Assembly: GCA_028386065.3 (NCBI GenBank)
Contig: JAKUCV010006748.1
Span: forward strand, 62,001-126,000
Direction: 5' to 3'
Source of the DNA: Turnera subulata
Lineage: Eukaryota > Streptophyta > Magnoliopsida > Malpighiales > Passifloraceae
Length of the DNA stretch: 64,000 nt
Within the stretch, counting starts at the first letter, position 1. Every line of letters begins with the position of its first letter. Below, one piece after another: positions 19,101-30,130 of the stretch. Below the pieces are notes generated by a model. It saw nothing but the letters and a program-made list of their open reading frames with translations, had not been told where the DNA came from and did no database searches. The position numbers and the translations under genes were made by a program.

Positions 19101-20759
19101 AATACCATGATAAATCAACACCAATACCAACACCATTCATATCACCACATCTGGGGAATTAAGCACCAACATTTGAACCAACAAATGTTAAATAATAGTG
19201 TCAAGTTGTGATTGGAGAGTACAATTACCATCTAATCTGTACATTAATGACTAACTTCTCAACATATAGACACGCTTCAATCTAATCATCTGTTATTATT
19301 TTCTGTAATAATTAGATTTCTGATGGATTTTTCTGCGTAGTCTTCACTAACAGGAAGCCGAAAGCCAGATGCAGGAGAAATTGCGTATTAAATTCAAAGA
19401 GCATATGTGTAATTGAAACAAAGAAAATGACATTTTATACAGGAAAAAAAAAAAAGACACTTGACACAATTATGGCCAGAGTTTAGTCTCCATATAAGAC
19501 AAGTACTCAATCATCTAGGGATCTCGTGTCATTGGATTCTAATTAATATATATACTCACACGAGTGAAACTCGTGGATTACCCTGGATCCCTAAATTCGG
19601 GGATGATATGTCAAGAATCAAATTTCTCCACTGCACAAATAAATAAATTATTCTATAGTTCTTGGTCAGAAGTCAAAATTGAGGACTCCTTGGCTTATAA
19701 TTCAAGGATGATATGGTCCCCTTTGCTTTGGGAGTTTCTCCACAAGTCCATGGATTACTCGGTCGTATATATATATATTAAAAAACTAAAGGGTTGCATC
19801 TGAAGAGTGATGATTAATGCCAAAAAGGCAGCTTCATTAAAATAGTACAGTTTTGACTATTCAGGTTGGTCTGTCAAATTGAATAACATTATTATTAGTC
19901 TATAGTATTTTCCTCCGCCAAGTTAGTGTTTTGGTGTAATGACATTAATAAGTGTTGATCGCTGGAATATTTACATATTCTAGAATAAGTACGCCATAAC
20001 AGACCATAATACTCTAGGTATTATGTACGTGCGGTAAGTCGTATTTACAGTTTAACTCTGCTCCTCTTCTTGCTGATATACGTTGGAAAAATTACAGTTT
20101 AACTTTTTTGTGCCTTTCTCTACTTTTTTTTTTAAAAAAACCTGATTCTGAACTATATAATTTATAAGGTGATTACTCATGAAAATTGGTCATGGGTTGT
20201 GATAGCGATAACTTGGGCTCCGAACCTGATAGGCCCAGTATAAAATTAAGACCCGTCAAAAAAAAATAAAAAAAATTAAGACCCAAGAAAATCATGACAT
20301 ACCTACTTGTCGTTTGAGGTGGAATTCGAACGTTGTCACCCACCACAAACAACCACTCCCACATTTGAATCTCAACGGTACTTTCCATTTATCTAACCCA
20401 AATAATACAAAAAGAGGCCTAAATTGGAACGTTGTACCCCAAATCCATGTATGATACTACCCCCTTAAAAAAGGTAATACCAAACAGATAAAATCTTCAA
20501 GTTTCAGGTGTCTCTCTTTGCTCCTCTCTCTCCCATTCCCTTTCTTTAGGCATCTGGGTTCTTGAATCTTCTTGTTCACGACTGTGCTATATATTCTTCA
20601 AGAAAGGTCTGTCCTTGAAACTCTGCTTCTGTCACTTTTTATTTCATTTTTGGTTCCACTCTATTCAAGCCGTGCATATATATATATATACTAGAGTAAC
20701 AAAAAAAATTTGCATCTTGTAACAGGCAACCTTGGTTCATTTACACCAAAGAAAATCTG
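16148..20759. other. Intergenic, AT-rich; no gene seen
   Basis: A 4.6-kb stretch without a recognisable coding region. A moderately GC-rich patch at about 17455-17720 after a T-run looks repetitive, but I could not find ends. The last 300 bases are the promoter and leader of the gene at 20760. A leader intron is plausible, with donor AAAG-gtctgt near 20606 and acceptor cag near 20726. Confidence 0.5.
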
Positions 20760-21417
20760 ATGGAGAACGTACAAGAAACGCCAATTAAAAGTCCAGTTCA
20801 GCCCAAAATCGCCGAATTGGAGGATTGCATAACCCCCCCACCACCTACGAATCAGCAGCAGATGGATGTAGAATCTCAAGATTTAAGGAATGAAATACGT
20901 AAAAGTACCACCCCAGTTCCACTCAAAGTTCCTAAGGCTTTTAAGTACCCCGAAAGGCACGTATTCCTTTTAATCTCATTTAATTCTCCACCCTGACACA
21001 CTACTGAGAAAATATTAGTACCCTCATAAATTCGGGTTTCCTAATAATCTGCTATGCTGCTGTATGTTTTTTTTTTTAAATGGGTTTGTTTGGATTACTC
21101 TTCAGGTATAGAAGCCCCACTGATCTTATGGTGTCACCCGTTACAAAAGGCCTCCTCGCCAGAAGCAGAAGGGGAGGTGCGGTTTTGCCACCGAGCATGA
21201 ATCAGATCAACAAGGTATGTTAATGGTCCTAATTGGAATTATCTAAATAGTGGTGTTGGTTACAGTAATCAGTAACTCTTTATTGTATTGTGCTTCTCTT
21301 TTAGGGGTCAAGTTGTTATGAATTCTGGTCACTTTTGGTTCTCATTTTCTTACTTTGGTTAATTAGGTTCAAGAGACGCAAGTGCAGGACGTGGTGTCTT
21401 TCAGAATGGAGATATAA
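20760..21417 (+). CDS. Small conserved plant protein of unknown function (118 aa, 3 exons)
   Basis: Exons 20760-20956, 21106-21214 and 21367-21417 join to 118 codons plus stop. The protein is basic at its centre, with KAFKYPE followed by RYRSPTDLMVSPVTKGLLAR and RRGGAVLPPS. I have seen this pattern in small dicot proteins, but I cannot attach a function. Several Ser-Pro or Thr-Pro pairs (ETPIKSP, CITPPPP, TTPVP, RSPTD, VSPV) could be proline-directed kinase sites, and a relation to SMR-type CDK inhibitors was considered but not established. The first intron appears to start with GC: exon 1 ends AAAG before gcacgt. The nearby GT at 20961 would put an in-frame TAG straight after the junction. 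Confidence 0.72.
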
Positions 21418-22101
21418 GAAGAAGTGTCGGCGGATAAATTTGTTTGCGAAATAATCAGATGGATTCTTGAACTTGATGAATTTGTCTGAAAGAAGGCCTT
21501 GTATCAGATATATACCAAATTTCATGTTCTTGCCTTCCAAATGTTGTTGTAATTTTCTCATAATAGAACACATGTTGATGTATTCTCAAACCTTTTTTGT
21601 GTGTAGCATAGCAAGCACGAATCAGATATCGAACAATAAATAAGATTACTATGATGACACCATAAATGCAATTCGAAAATATTGATGACAAATTTGTTGC
21701 ATGAGACGCCCTGCAGTGCACCGCATCTTTTTTATTGGATTGGCTGAATAAATGTCAATAAAGCACAATAATAGTCAAGTCATGATAGTAACTAGGAAGT
21801 GTAAACAGCTGCAGTTGTAAAATTCAGTAAAACTGGATTGCCTCTAACAAAGCAGCGTTGTGGCACAATCAAAACCATTAATTCAAATTTCATAACAAGA
21901 AGCAACAAGATAGATTATCTACAGAGTCAAAGCATCTCGCATTGTAACTGTAACGGAAGAAAATCTGGGGTCCAAGCCTACTTCTAGTTTGCAGTAACAG
22001 TAGGGGTTTCCAGCGGCAGTAAACTGAAAACTTATCCATGGGCATTGTGTCATATCAATGTAAAAGATAAGTTTTTGACTACCAAAATTTGATGGGGGCG
22101 G
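21418..22101. other. Convergent 3' flanks of two genes
   Basis: The 3' ends of the small gene (plus) and CRR7 (minus) face each other here. No further gene is seen. Confidence 0.5.
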
Positions 22102-22954
22102 CTAAAGGCTTGGGTTGCTGCTTTCAGACTCCAAACGAACTTCATACCATTGGACAGAACCAACGTCTCCGGCAACTTCAAGCTCACAGGCAGTACTAAG
22201 CAAGAAAGACACAGCCTCGTCAATGTCTTGAAATCTTGCAAGGTCTGGTGGCAAAGACTTATTCGGCCAATTCTCAAGATACCCTTTTAATACACCTTTT
22301 AACTCTTCTTCAGAAACAAATCTTTCCTCTTGTCCGGGTTCCAACAGTACATAAGTTCCGGTTCGATCATGTACCCTTCTCCTTCTTGTTGCACAAACCT
22401 GACCCAAAACCATCAGCAAAGACATGAATTAGAAGTGCCTGGTGCTTTTGGTCAAGTCCAAACAAGTAACAACAGAGCTGGTGACCTGTTTTTCTAAATG
22501 GAATTCGGATTGTCAAGAATTTACCTTCACTGAAATGCTCCTCTGGGTCATGATGTTCGGAATTTTGAGATGAAAGGAAGGATTTTCAGCAGTGGAAACT
22601 GGCATAAATGGCAGACAAGTACTGCTTCTTGCTAGAATGGTACCTAATTTATCACAAAAAGATGGAACTGTCAATAATCTTAACCGAGCAGATCTTTCCT
22701 AAGATGTTCAACAATTCACATTTTTACGTGTAACATTGGACCTAATAATATTTCTTCTCCAATCTGTCTTTCAAGCCACAAAGTACATAACCTCAATGAT
22801 TCATAATATATAGCCCAAGCACAGCTACTATCGTGTAACTCACAAAAGGAGAAGAGCACAGTTTACACTTACAGCTCTTGGCTCCATAGCTTAGAAGTTG
22901 GTGCTGCAAGGTAATTCCCTCCATTGAAACAGCAGTGCCTGGAGCTCTCAGCAT
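22102..22954 (-). CDS. CRR7: CRR7, chloroplast NDH complex assembly factor
   Basis: CHLORORESPIRATORY REDUCTION 7 is a small nuclear-encoded stromal protein needed to assemble subcomplex A of the chloroplast NDH complex, which drives cyclic electron flow. Exons 22954-22873, 22643-22525 and 22398-22102 give 165 aa; known members are about 155-165 aa. The last exon carries the family core: [20 protein letters not shown], then [36 protein letters not shown] and [20 protein letters not shown]. The first 65 residues are rich in Ser, Thr, Arg and Leu and look like a transit peptide, as the family requires. The start was chosen because it gives an open transit peptide in phase with both introns. Further exons at about 23072-22955 would be leader. 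The next gene is divergent. Confidence 0.88.
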
Positions 22955-24171
22955 TTTTCCTGGTCTGTATTAGAGAGTATGCGTCAAAAATCAAGAGGTA
23001 GTTGTAGAGATAACATATGGAAACCTGAACCTCAAAATTGCCTTGGCGCGCCTTATCCTCACTTGCAACCATATTTACTTGAGTACCCTTCTCAGTAATG
23101 ACAAACCTGAAATTGGGCTACAGAAACAAAACGGATGTTACTAATACTTACTATACTATTTTATTTTATACCTATTCTGTGTAGCTTTTGTTCTTGTACT
23201 GATACGGACACCTTGGTTTTATTAGTTTTTGACCGAGTAATAAAATTTTCAAGCTTAATATTTCTTTTCCACTGGGATTAGTCATACTTATTGTGTAGAA
23301 TCCAGGTCTCCTTTTAGAAAAAAAACCTAGTAACTTTTAAAAATTTTCTTCTTCTTTTGATAATATGTAATATAATTTTCTAAACTTGTCCCACGCCGGT
23401 TATTATTGTTGGCCTATTACATGCAAGCATTTTACATTATGACACCTCTAAGCCCCTGTAATGCCCCAATAATTGCCACCTTGTCACAGTTTAGATCAGT
23501 TCTTCCGTTCTTCTCAAACCTGACCAAATTAGTGAGAAGTTTGTTCTCGCCGACCATGCAACGGCTCTATGACTGTCACATAAACAAACCACAGCTAAGA
23601 CAAACAAACTTGTGTTAAGTTTGGAGAGCCGAGTATCGTTACAACAACTTCTTAGACTGGAACTTTCCCGCGTAGGATATAACGGTTAGATAAGATGTCA
23701 ACCCAGTGACAAGGAAACAGCAAAATTCTCCACCGAAATTTTCTCCTGGCCTTCCTTTCTTACCTTTTTCATCTGTAAAACCCTCGTTCCCCAATTTCCC
23801 TGTCTTTAACTCAACCTATATTGTCTGCAGAGCCCAACATCTCTATACTTGAATACCTTTCTGGGTTTCTTCTCTATTATACATCCAAACTTGTTCCTCC
23901 AAAGCAATTGTAGGATTGTGGTCTGTTCTGTCCTGGTTAAGCAGCAATATACACTGAGAAGAACAGATTCTTTTTAACTGAAGATTTTGGACCATTCTGG
24001 TAAGTTTTAATGGTTTAATTTATTGCATTCATCTGTTCTCGTGAATTTTGTTTAGCCTTGGATCTTTATATTATCTTTCTCCCCCTCCAACAATGCAGTT
24101 ACCCATAATATCTGTTCCAAGGGAGCATAAAAAGGCCGTCAAAGAACAGCTGCAATTAGATTACTAGCACC
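22955..24171. other. Divergent promoter region between CRR7 and the gene at 24172
   Basis: This contains 5' leader sequence of CRR7 (a spliced segment around 23072-22955) and the leader of the rightward gene. A leader intron at 24000-24098 (gtaagt to caatgcag) is well formed. No protein-coding feature is seen at 23110-23850. Confidence 0.5.
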
Positions 24172-25210
24172 ATGGATAATCAAAATGCAAGTGCAACTGA
24201 CAATGCAGCTGCTGTTAACCATCAACACAAAAGGTCAAGGACTGCTGGTTCGATGTCACACTCCTCAGGAGAAGCTAGTCCTGCTAGTTCCCCTTTCAGG
24301 ACAGCGCAAGAGGGTGTTTGTCTAAGCCCTGGCACACCACCATTAACCCCGGGAAAACGTGGAGGTTTTGATCCGAAACGGATTCCATCATCCATTTTTG
24401 CTAGTAAGCCTGCAAATCCTGGGGAATGGAGCGTTACTTCAAACGAATCACTCTTTAGTATTCACATGGGGAATAACAGCTTCTCAAAAGAGCAATATGC
24501 CTATATGCTATACAAATCTGGTGAACTTCCAAGGCCAGATGAGATGTGCAGCTACTCTCCTGCTCCTCCTGGCCTGCTTCCTGTATATGAAGCAGAGGTC
24601 ATGGAAACAAAGAATGTCCCAGAAGTGAAAAAGGAGGATAAATCACCTGAAGCTAAGAAAGTCCCAGAAGATGTGAAAGAGGATAAATCAGCAGAAGCTG
24701 CAAGCATTAGATCAGAAAAGGTAGCTCCAGTGGAACCTGCGCCTGCAAAATCTAGTACTCTTACAGAAAAGACCATGCAAATTGAAGACGTACGGAATTC
24801 GGCCAGCAGCACCCGCTCTTTTCAATTCCCTGTGTAAGTTTAACCACCCTGTCTATTCACAAGCAGATTATAGTATTTGTTTCAAGAAATGAGATACATT
24901 AATATATAATTGTTCGACCTCATCTTGTTCCTGATAGCATGAGTTAGCTTATTAGTGGATCGTACTAGCTGGTTTCTTTGTGTCATCAAGTGTAATGTAG
25001 TTTAACCTATCTTGCTCTATTTATTTCAGCTTGGAACCTACCATGGCAGACACATCAGTTACAGTGACATTGCAGACAAAGGGCTCCGAGAAGCAATCGC
25101 CACCACAACAATCGCCTCCACAACAGCAGCCGCCTACACCAGCTCCTGACACAATTAGCCCCAAGGCTGCAGGGAACAGTTGGTTTTCTTGCTTTTCTTG
25201 CTGGCGTTGA
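24172..25210 (+). CDS. Conserved plant protein of unknown function, Cys-rich C-terminus (280 aa)
   Basis: Exons 24172-24833 and 25030-25210 join at GT-AG sites to 280 aa plus stop. The N-terminal half has a conserved-looking core: LTPGKRGGFDPKRIPSSIFA, then EWSVTSNESLFSIHMGNNSF and YAYMLYKSGEL. The middle is a Lys/Glu-rich degenerate repeat (KVPEDVKEDKSAEA type), and the tail is Gln/Pro-rich. The protein ends WFSCFSCWR; such terminal Cys and aromatic residues could be lipidated and hold the protein at a membrane, but this is inference. There is no signal peptide and no long hydrophobic segment. I do not recognise a named domain. The start is the first ATG after a spliced leader. Confidence 0.75.
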
Positions 25211-26751
25211 GATACCAATACCACACATTCGATGTTACTATCTTTTTCAAGCCAATTACTGCTGTTCTTTTTTTTTGTCGAAATTCTGTCAAGTGTCTTC
25301 AAGACAATGGAACTTTGTTTATAAATGGTCGAAGATACATATTGAGAGCCATCTCAGGCGTTAAAATTCTGGGGAAGAACCTTGGATTTTTATTCTTCAT
25401 GAAGATTGTACCAAATCCCAAATCAATTAACAGCAAAACATTGGTTCTGTGGTTATGAAGTTGTACAGTCAGGTTGTCTTTGTCTGCGTTATTTTATGGA
25501 AAAAACCACTGGTTTTTTCCACACAAAAAAAAAAAAAAAAACAGAGTTGTTTAAGAGTGTTCAGCCTTCATTTTTACATTTCTTTTAGGACTGTATTGCT
25601 TGTTGTCCGAGCTGGTGGAAATCAGATAAGATTTCTTCGCTTACGTTGATTAGCTTCAACAATACAAGAATGCAAATAGCCACGATCAAAAGAAGCGGAA
25701 TGTTAGTATGATAGTGTCAACGAATTAATTAAAAGCAGGATGGCTTGAAATTTACGATGTTGTATGCGTTGGAGAATACAGTTGCTTGATTTGAATTTTG
25801 CTCTTCAGGATGCAAAACCTATCCCTGAAAGAAACAAAGTCCAAAAATCGAGGTTAATTTTGTTTTGCTCCAAAATGTGAAACTCACAACGCCACACCAG
25901 AACAAGTCAGCCTACTCTGAAGAAGTTTATATAAACTGAAGCCCTGCCTATGAGTTATTGCACCAGCTGATAATAGAAAGATTTGAAGAGCTAGTTAAAT
26001 ATTCTTGGAAAAAACTAATTTGCTTAACAACTATAGTTATGCACTTAAATCGGAGTTCCGCTCTCTGTTGAAGTACAAATTGCGCCTAAAAGTAACTAAT
26101 GGTTTGGTTACCGTATGGAAACGTCGAATTTTGAAAGTTTATCAACCAAACTATTGACTGTGTGTATAGTTTATGTCCAATTGATTCCAATTTCTGATGA
26201 ATCTGCAGAAGAGTGCAGATATTTATATTCTGCATGTTGTGTACACGTCCATTTGTTTTAATAAAGCCATGAAAAGGAGATTTACTAGAGATTTGTTTGT
26301 TTGCTCTTCATTACTAAAGTATGGTCATAAAATTGATAGGTTGGCGTGAAATGCCCGACCAGATGAATGAATAAGAAGGATATTTTAACTTTGGAGGCAT
26401 TAAAGAAATGGAAAGTGGCCCTGGATGGGGACCCTTTATCTCGCCGCACCACTTGCAGAGAAATGCAACTTGATCCTTCAGAGTATTTTAATAATTCTAG
26501 GAATGTCCTCACCGTAAAACTGAAATAGTAGTAACTAACCACACCATTGAGCTGTTGCAACTTGCAAGTCTTCTGTTAATTCCAGACCAATATTTGTGCT
26601 GTACTTTAAGATAACCTTGATGCAGAAGTAAATTCTTTAAAAAATAACAATAATAATCTACAGTAAAGAAGCAATTTCTGGAACCGCATTGCTGGGAAGA
26701 AACTAAGGAAAGTTGTCTTGTTCATCAAGAGATGTAACCAGAGAGCTGCCA
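25211..26751. other. 3' flanks of two convergent genes; no gene seen
   Basis: This contains the 3' UTR of the gene ending at 25210 and the 3' flank of the AFP gene. It is AT-rich, with a 17-base A-run near 25526. No element with ends is found. Confidence 0.5.
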
Positions 26752-29284
26752 CTACAAAAGTGGAGAAGGGTTGACGACTATATGCTTAAGAGGTTGTGCT
26801 ACATCACCACCACCAGCGTGCTTGACAAACTCCGCCGGGGAAAGGAAGTTTCCATGGCAGACACAAACTATCCTCACCTCCTCGCCTTTCCTAAACCTGT
26901 AGAGAAAACCCTCTATTCTCTTCCCACTGGGTCCATCTCCTTTGGTAGACACACATGGCATTTCTTCCAGCACGTCCCTCACCATCTCCTCCTTAGTTCT
27001 CTTCCCCGCACTCTTCGGTTTATTGCACCCGTTACTTTCTGCCTTGGCTCCTGCAAGACTGCCTGAAACTGCTGGAGTAATTGGTACTCTAGGTGTAATC
27101 ATCGATTTCTGCTCACATTCTGACAATGTCTGAACACTAGTAGGGCTCCTTGCCTCAGTAGTGCATTTGTTCATGCCTGCATACCAATCAATTCAGTAAC
27201 TGCATAAATGTTCGGAGTGGAGAATGCACACATTGCCATTTGACACAGACAATATACATCAATCTCAAATTTCTAAGAGTATAATCTATAAGAAATCAAC
27301 CATAAATACTAGTTAGGTCATAACACAAGAGGATCATCCAAGTCCTGCCACCTCAGAATATGGTCCTCATTGCAAAATCATATGGATCCCTCAAGCACGC
27401 CATAAGATATGCAGGGATAGGATAGGACAAGCCATGTCTAGTTATTGTTGATGCAAAGCATTTTTCCTTGCAAGTGGGAATGAAGATCAGTTTTTAAGTA
27501 TTTTTCCCTTGCAAGTTGGGACGAAGATCAGTTTAAGTATTATTATCAACATCATGGAGTATTCGAATCTTCCGAATCTTGCAAAATGGCTACCAAAGGG
27601 AATCAAAAACCAAAATAACGTGGTAGGTTGACTTCGATTGGATTGTTGACAATCTGTTCTTCACAGAAATTTCACCATGTGACGCGAATATATGATCTCT
27701 ACGATGTTGCTTAAGATATGGGACCCATTTCTAGTACCATGAACAATAATCTATCAATTTCATCTGACGGTATCATCTTGCTTGGTTGTGGCAGTTCTCT
27801 CCTTAAAAGGGTAAACACTAAAACGTGTTGCCAGCTTTGAGAATTTCTACCATATCTAAAGAAAATTAAGTTGTTAAAAGAAAAATGGAGTTCCTTCCTA
27901 ACATCTTTCACCAATCTGCAGTTTGTTGAAAAGAATATGAATAGTATCAAACTAAAGAATTCCATGCATACCCGTTAAACAAAAGATTCTTCATTTTTTA
28001 GATAGGAAGAATTTGAAATTGAGATAAATCAAATTAGGAATGCTTTGATCTAGCTTCTAGTCCAGATGGTATGTACGAAACCAAATCAAGGAAAAAGCTC
28101 TTACTCCTGGTGTGCATCCTAGCTTCTAGGACCACCAATTTATATTGCTAACGCTTGATCACATGTCCTCCATGCCATACGAGAAAATAGGCTAAGGAAA
28201 GTCTAAAGACACTGAAGAACAACTGAACTGTAAGAGACCGAATTAAGGCACTGGAAGACGATCAAACCTATTAGGAGAGCTAAATGACATGTAATAAAGC
28301 GCGAGTTATAAGAGACCAAACGAGATTCACAGCATGATATCGAGAAGGAAAATACAATCAACAAGATGGGCACAAAAGGTCAAAGATTGCAACAAAAACA
28401 AAAATAACACAAGCCAGTGGTAAGCTTAATTAAGTAAATAAAAGTAAAACAAGAACAATAATTCAAGAACAACAACAATTCATCAAGTGTCGAAATAAGT
28501 ATAAATCGAACAAATAGATCAGTTTAAAAGCAAGTAGTTTTATCAGGGAAAATAGAAGAAGAAATCAAGTGCAGAAAGAAACTATACCTTGAACTGGCTG
28601 AGTCTCAGAATCTGTTATCCCTGATGACCCGCTGCCTTGTGATCCAATCGACCCATGTAATACTGGTGCTGCTAATTCTGCCCCAGGTACAAGCTCGTCC
28701 ACACCAGTGCCACCAAGAACACCATTGAAATTCTGAAACCGTCTTTCATGATGATTCCCAATGTTGCCATTTTCTCTCTTATCCTCCTCACCGTTCTCTT
28801 CTAGAGAGGCCTTGATCATGTCCTTCACTGCCTTGGAATTACTCTTCTTCTCAAGTCTCTTCCTTTTGACCTCCATCCGCCTTTGCATCTGCACCTCTTT
28901 CCTCTTCCTCCACTGATCCTCTGTCTCCGTAGGCAAAGAACAAGTCCTCACAAGATTGGAACTAGTTCCGGGCCCCATGAGAGCACTCCCATTTTCTCTG
29001 GTTGGGTTAATAAAATCCGGGATTGAAGATGATCTAGTGAGCTTCTTGGCTCTGGGGTCGACACCAAATCTTCCATTCAATGAGAGCCCAAGGCTAAGCT
29101 CAATGTCTCCTTCCTCTTCTTCTACCCCCTCGTGCAGCTTGAGATTCAAAGGATTCCCGGGCATGAAACTCTGCAACAAATCTTTAGACAAACCATTTTC
29201 CAGGAACATGCGTAGTACTTGTTGTTGCTGCTGCTGTTGTTGTTGTTGGCCATCTATGCTCTGAAACCTGTCTGCTTGTGCCAT
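26752..29284 (-). CDS. AFP: Ninja/AFP family repressor (ABI5-binding protein type)
   Basis: AFP/Ninja proteins are nuclear adaptors that recruit TOPLESS co-repressors, and the AFP branch dampens ABA signalling through ABI5. Exons 29284-28588 and 27176-26752 give 373 aa with one 1.4-kb intron. Visible parts are a run of ten Gln (residues 13-22), the EAR motif DIELSLGLSLNG (about 60-71), a short conserved block SSIPDFINP and a basic nuclear-import stretch (QWRKRKEVQMQRRMEVKRKR, about 124-143). The C-terminal domain has GKRIEGFLYRF and VRIVCVCHGNFLSPAEFVKH. The ATG at 29284 is preferred over the in-frame ATG at 29308 because family members begin with a short acidic/Gln segment. All three family domains are intact. 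Confidence 0.93.
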
Positions 29285-30130
29285 TTGATGGTAGAGATGA
29301 CTAAGCAAGCAAAACCAAGTAGAAATTGGAAAGAAAAAGTTTGATAAAATTCTTTAGCGATACCCAGAAGAGAGATTTCGAGTAGGAAGCAAGAAAATCG
29401 AAACCCAGAAGTCCAAACAAAGAAAAGGAGTTTTAAGAATCACTGCTTCTTTCAAATCCCAACCCAAAAAACATGAGCTTGAGCTCGAAATAATTCCTAG
29501 CTTCTCCATTGAAAACTCACCCGCCAAGTGCTACTCACATTCAAAACACCACAAAGCTCTCTACTTTGGTTCCTAAACTTCCCGGGAAAACAAGAGGAAC
29601 CATTGAAATTAACCAACACCAGAAAAGGCCAGAGAAGCAGCAAGACAGGAGGATATGAAAGCTGAAGATAGATAGATAGATAGATAGATAAAATCAAAAA
29701 AGGAAAAATAGAAAAAATAAACTTTCATGTCCCCCTCCCTTGACGAATGTGGGGATGACAGAGAGAGGAGCGGCGTAAATGACGGGAATGCCCTCGCAGT
29801 GACATATAAGAGCGACACGTGGAGGGCATGTAAGAGAGGGGTAGGAGAGGGGGCACGTGGGCGATGGAAGTAGCGGATACCGAGGAGACGCCAAACAAGC
29901 GTCACCAACTCTTTGGTCCAAAAAGGTTGTTTTGCTTTTCGGACAGACAAAGAACCAACACGTGTCGTACGATGAAACGATGTACTTTCAGGATTGGAAC
30001 ACCACGTGTCCCTCTAATGTCTCGGCCTCGTAATGCCGCAAACTCTATTTCTCTCTCTATTTCTCTTTACTGTTTCTTTTTTTTCCTTTTTTTTTTTTTG
30101 TTGTTGGTTTGTTTCCTCTAGAATCTCTCT
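29285..30130 (-). promoter_or_regulatory. AFP leader and promoter with four G-boxes
   Basis: Upstream of the AFP start, the palindrome CACGTG occurs at 29816-29821, 29854-29859, 29959-29964 and 30003-30008. Two sit in ABRE-like contexts (ACACGTGTC, CCACGTGTC). bZIP factors of the ABI5/ABF group bind such sites. AFP genes are known to be ABA-induced, so feedback control fits the family; binding itself is inferred. Confidence 0.75.
29667..29690. repeat. GATA microsatellite, six units
   Basis: Six perfect GATA units lie in the probable 5' leader of the AFP gene. Length is likely to vary between accessions. Confidence 0.9.

Noticed and set aside
24552..24812. 86-aa frame on the minus strand
   Set aside because: It is a shadow of the Lys/Glu-rich part of the plus-strand gene at 24172.
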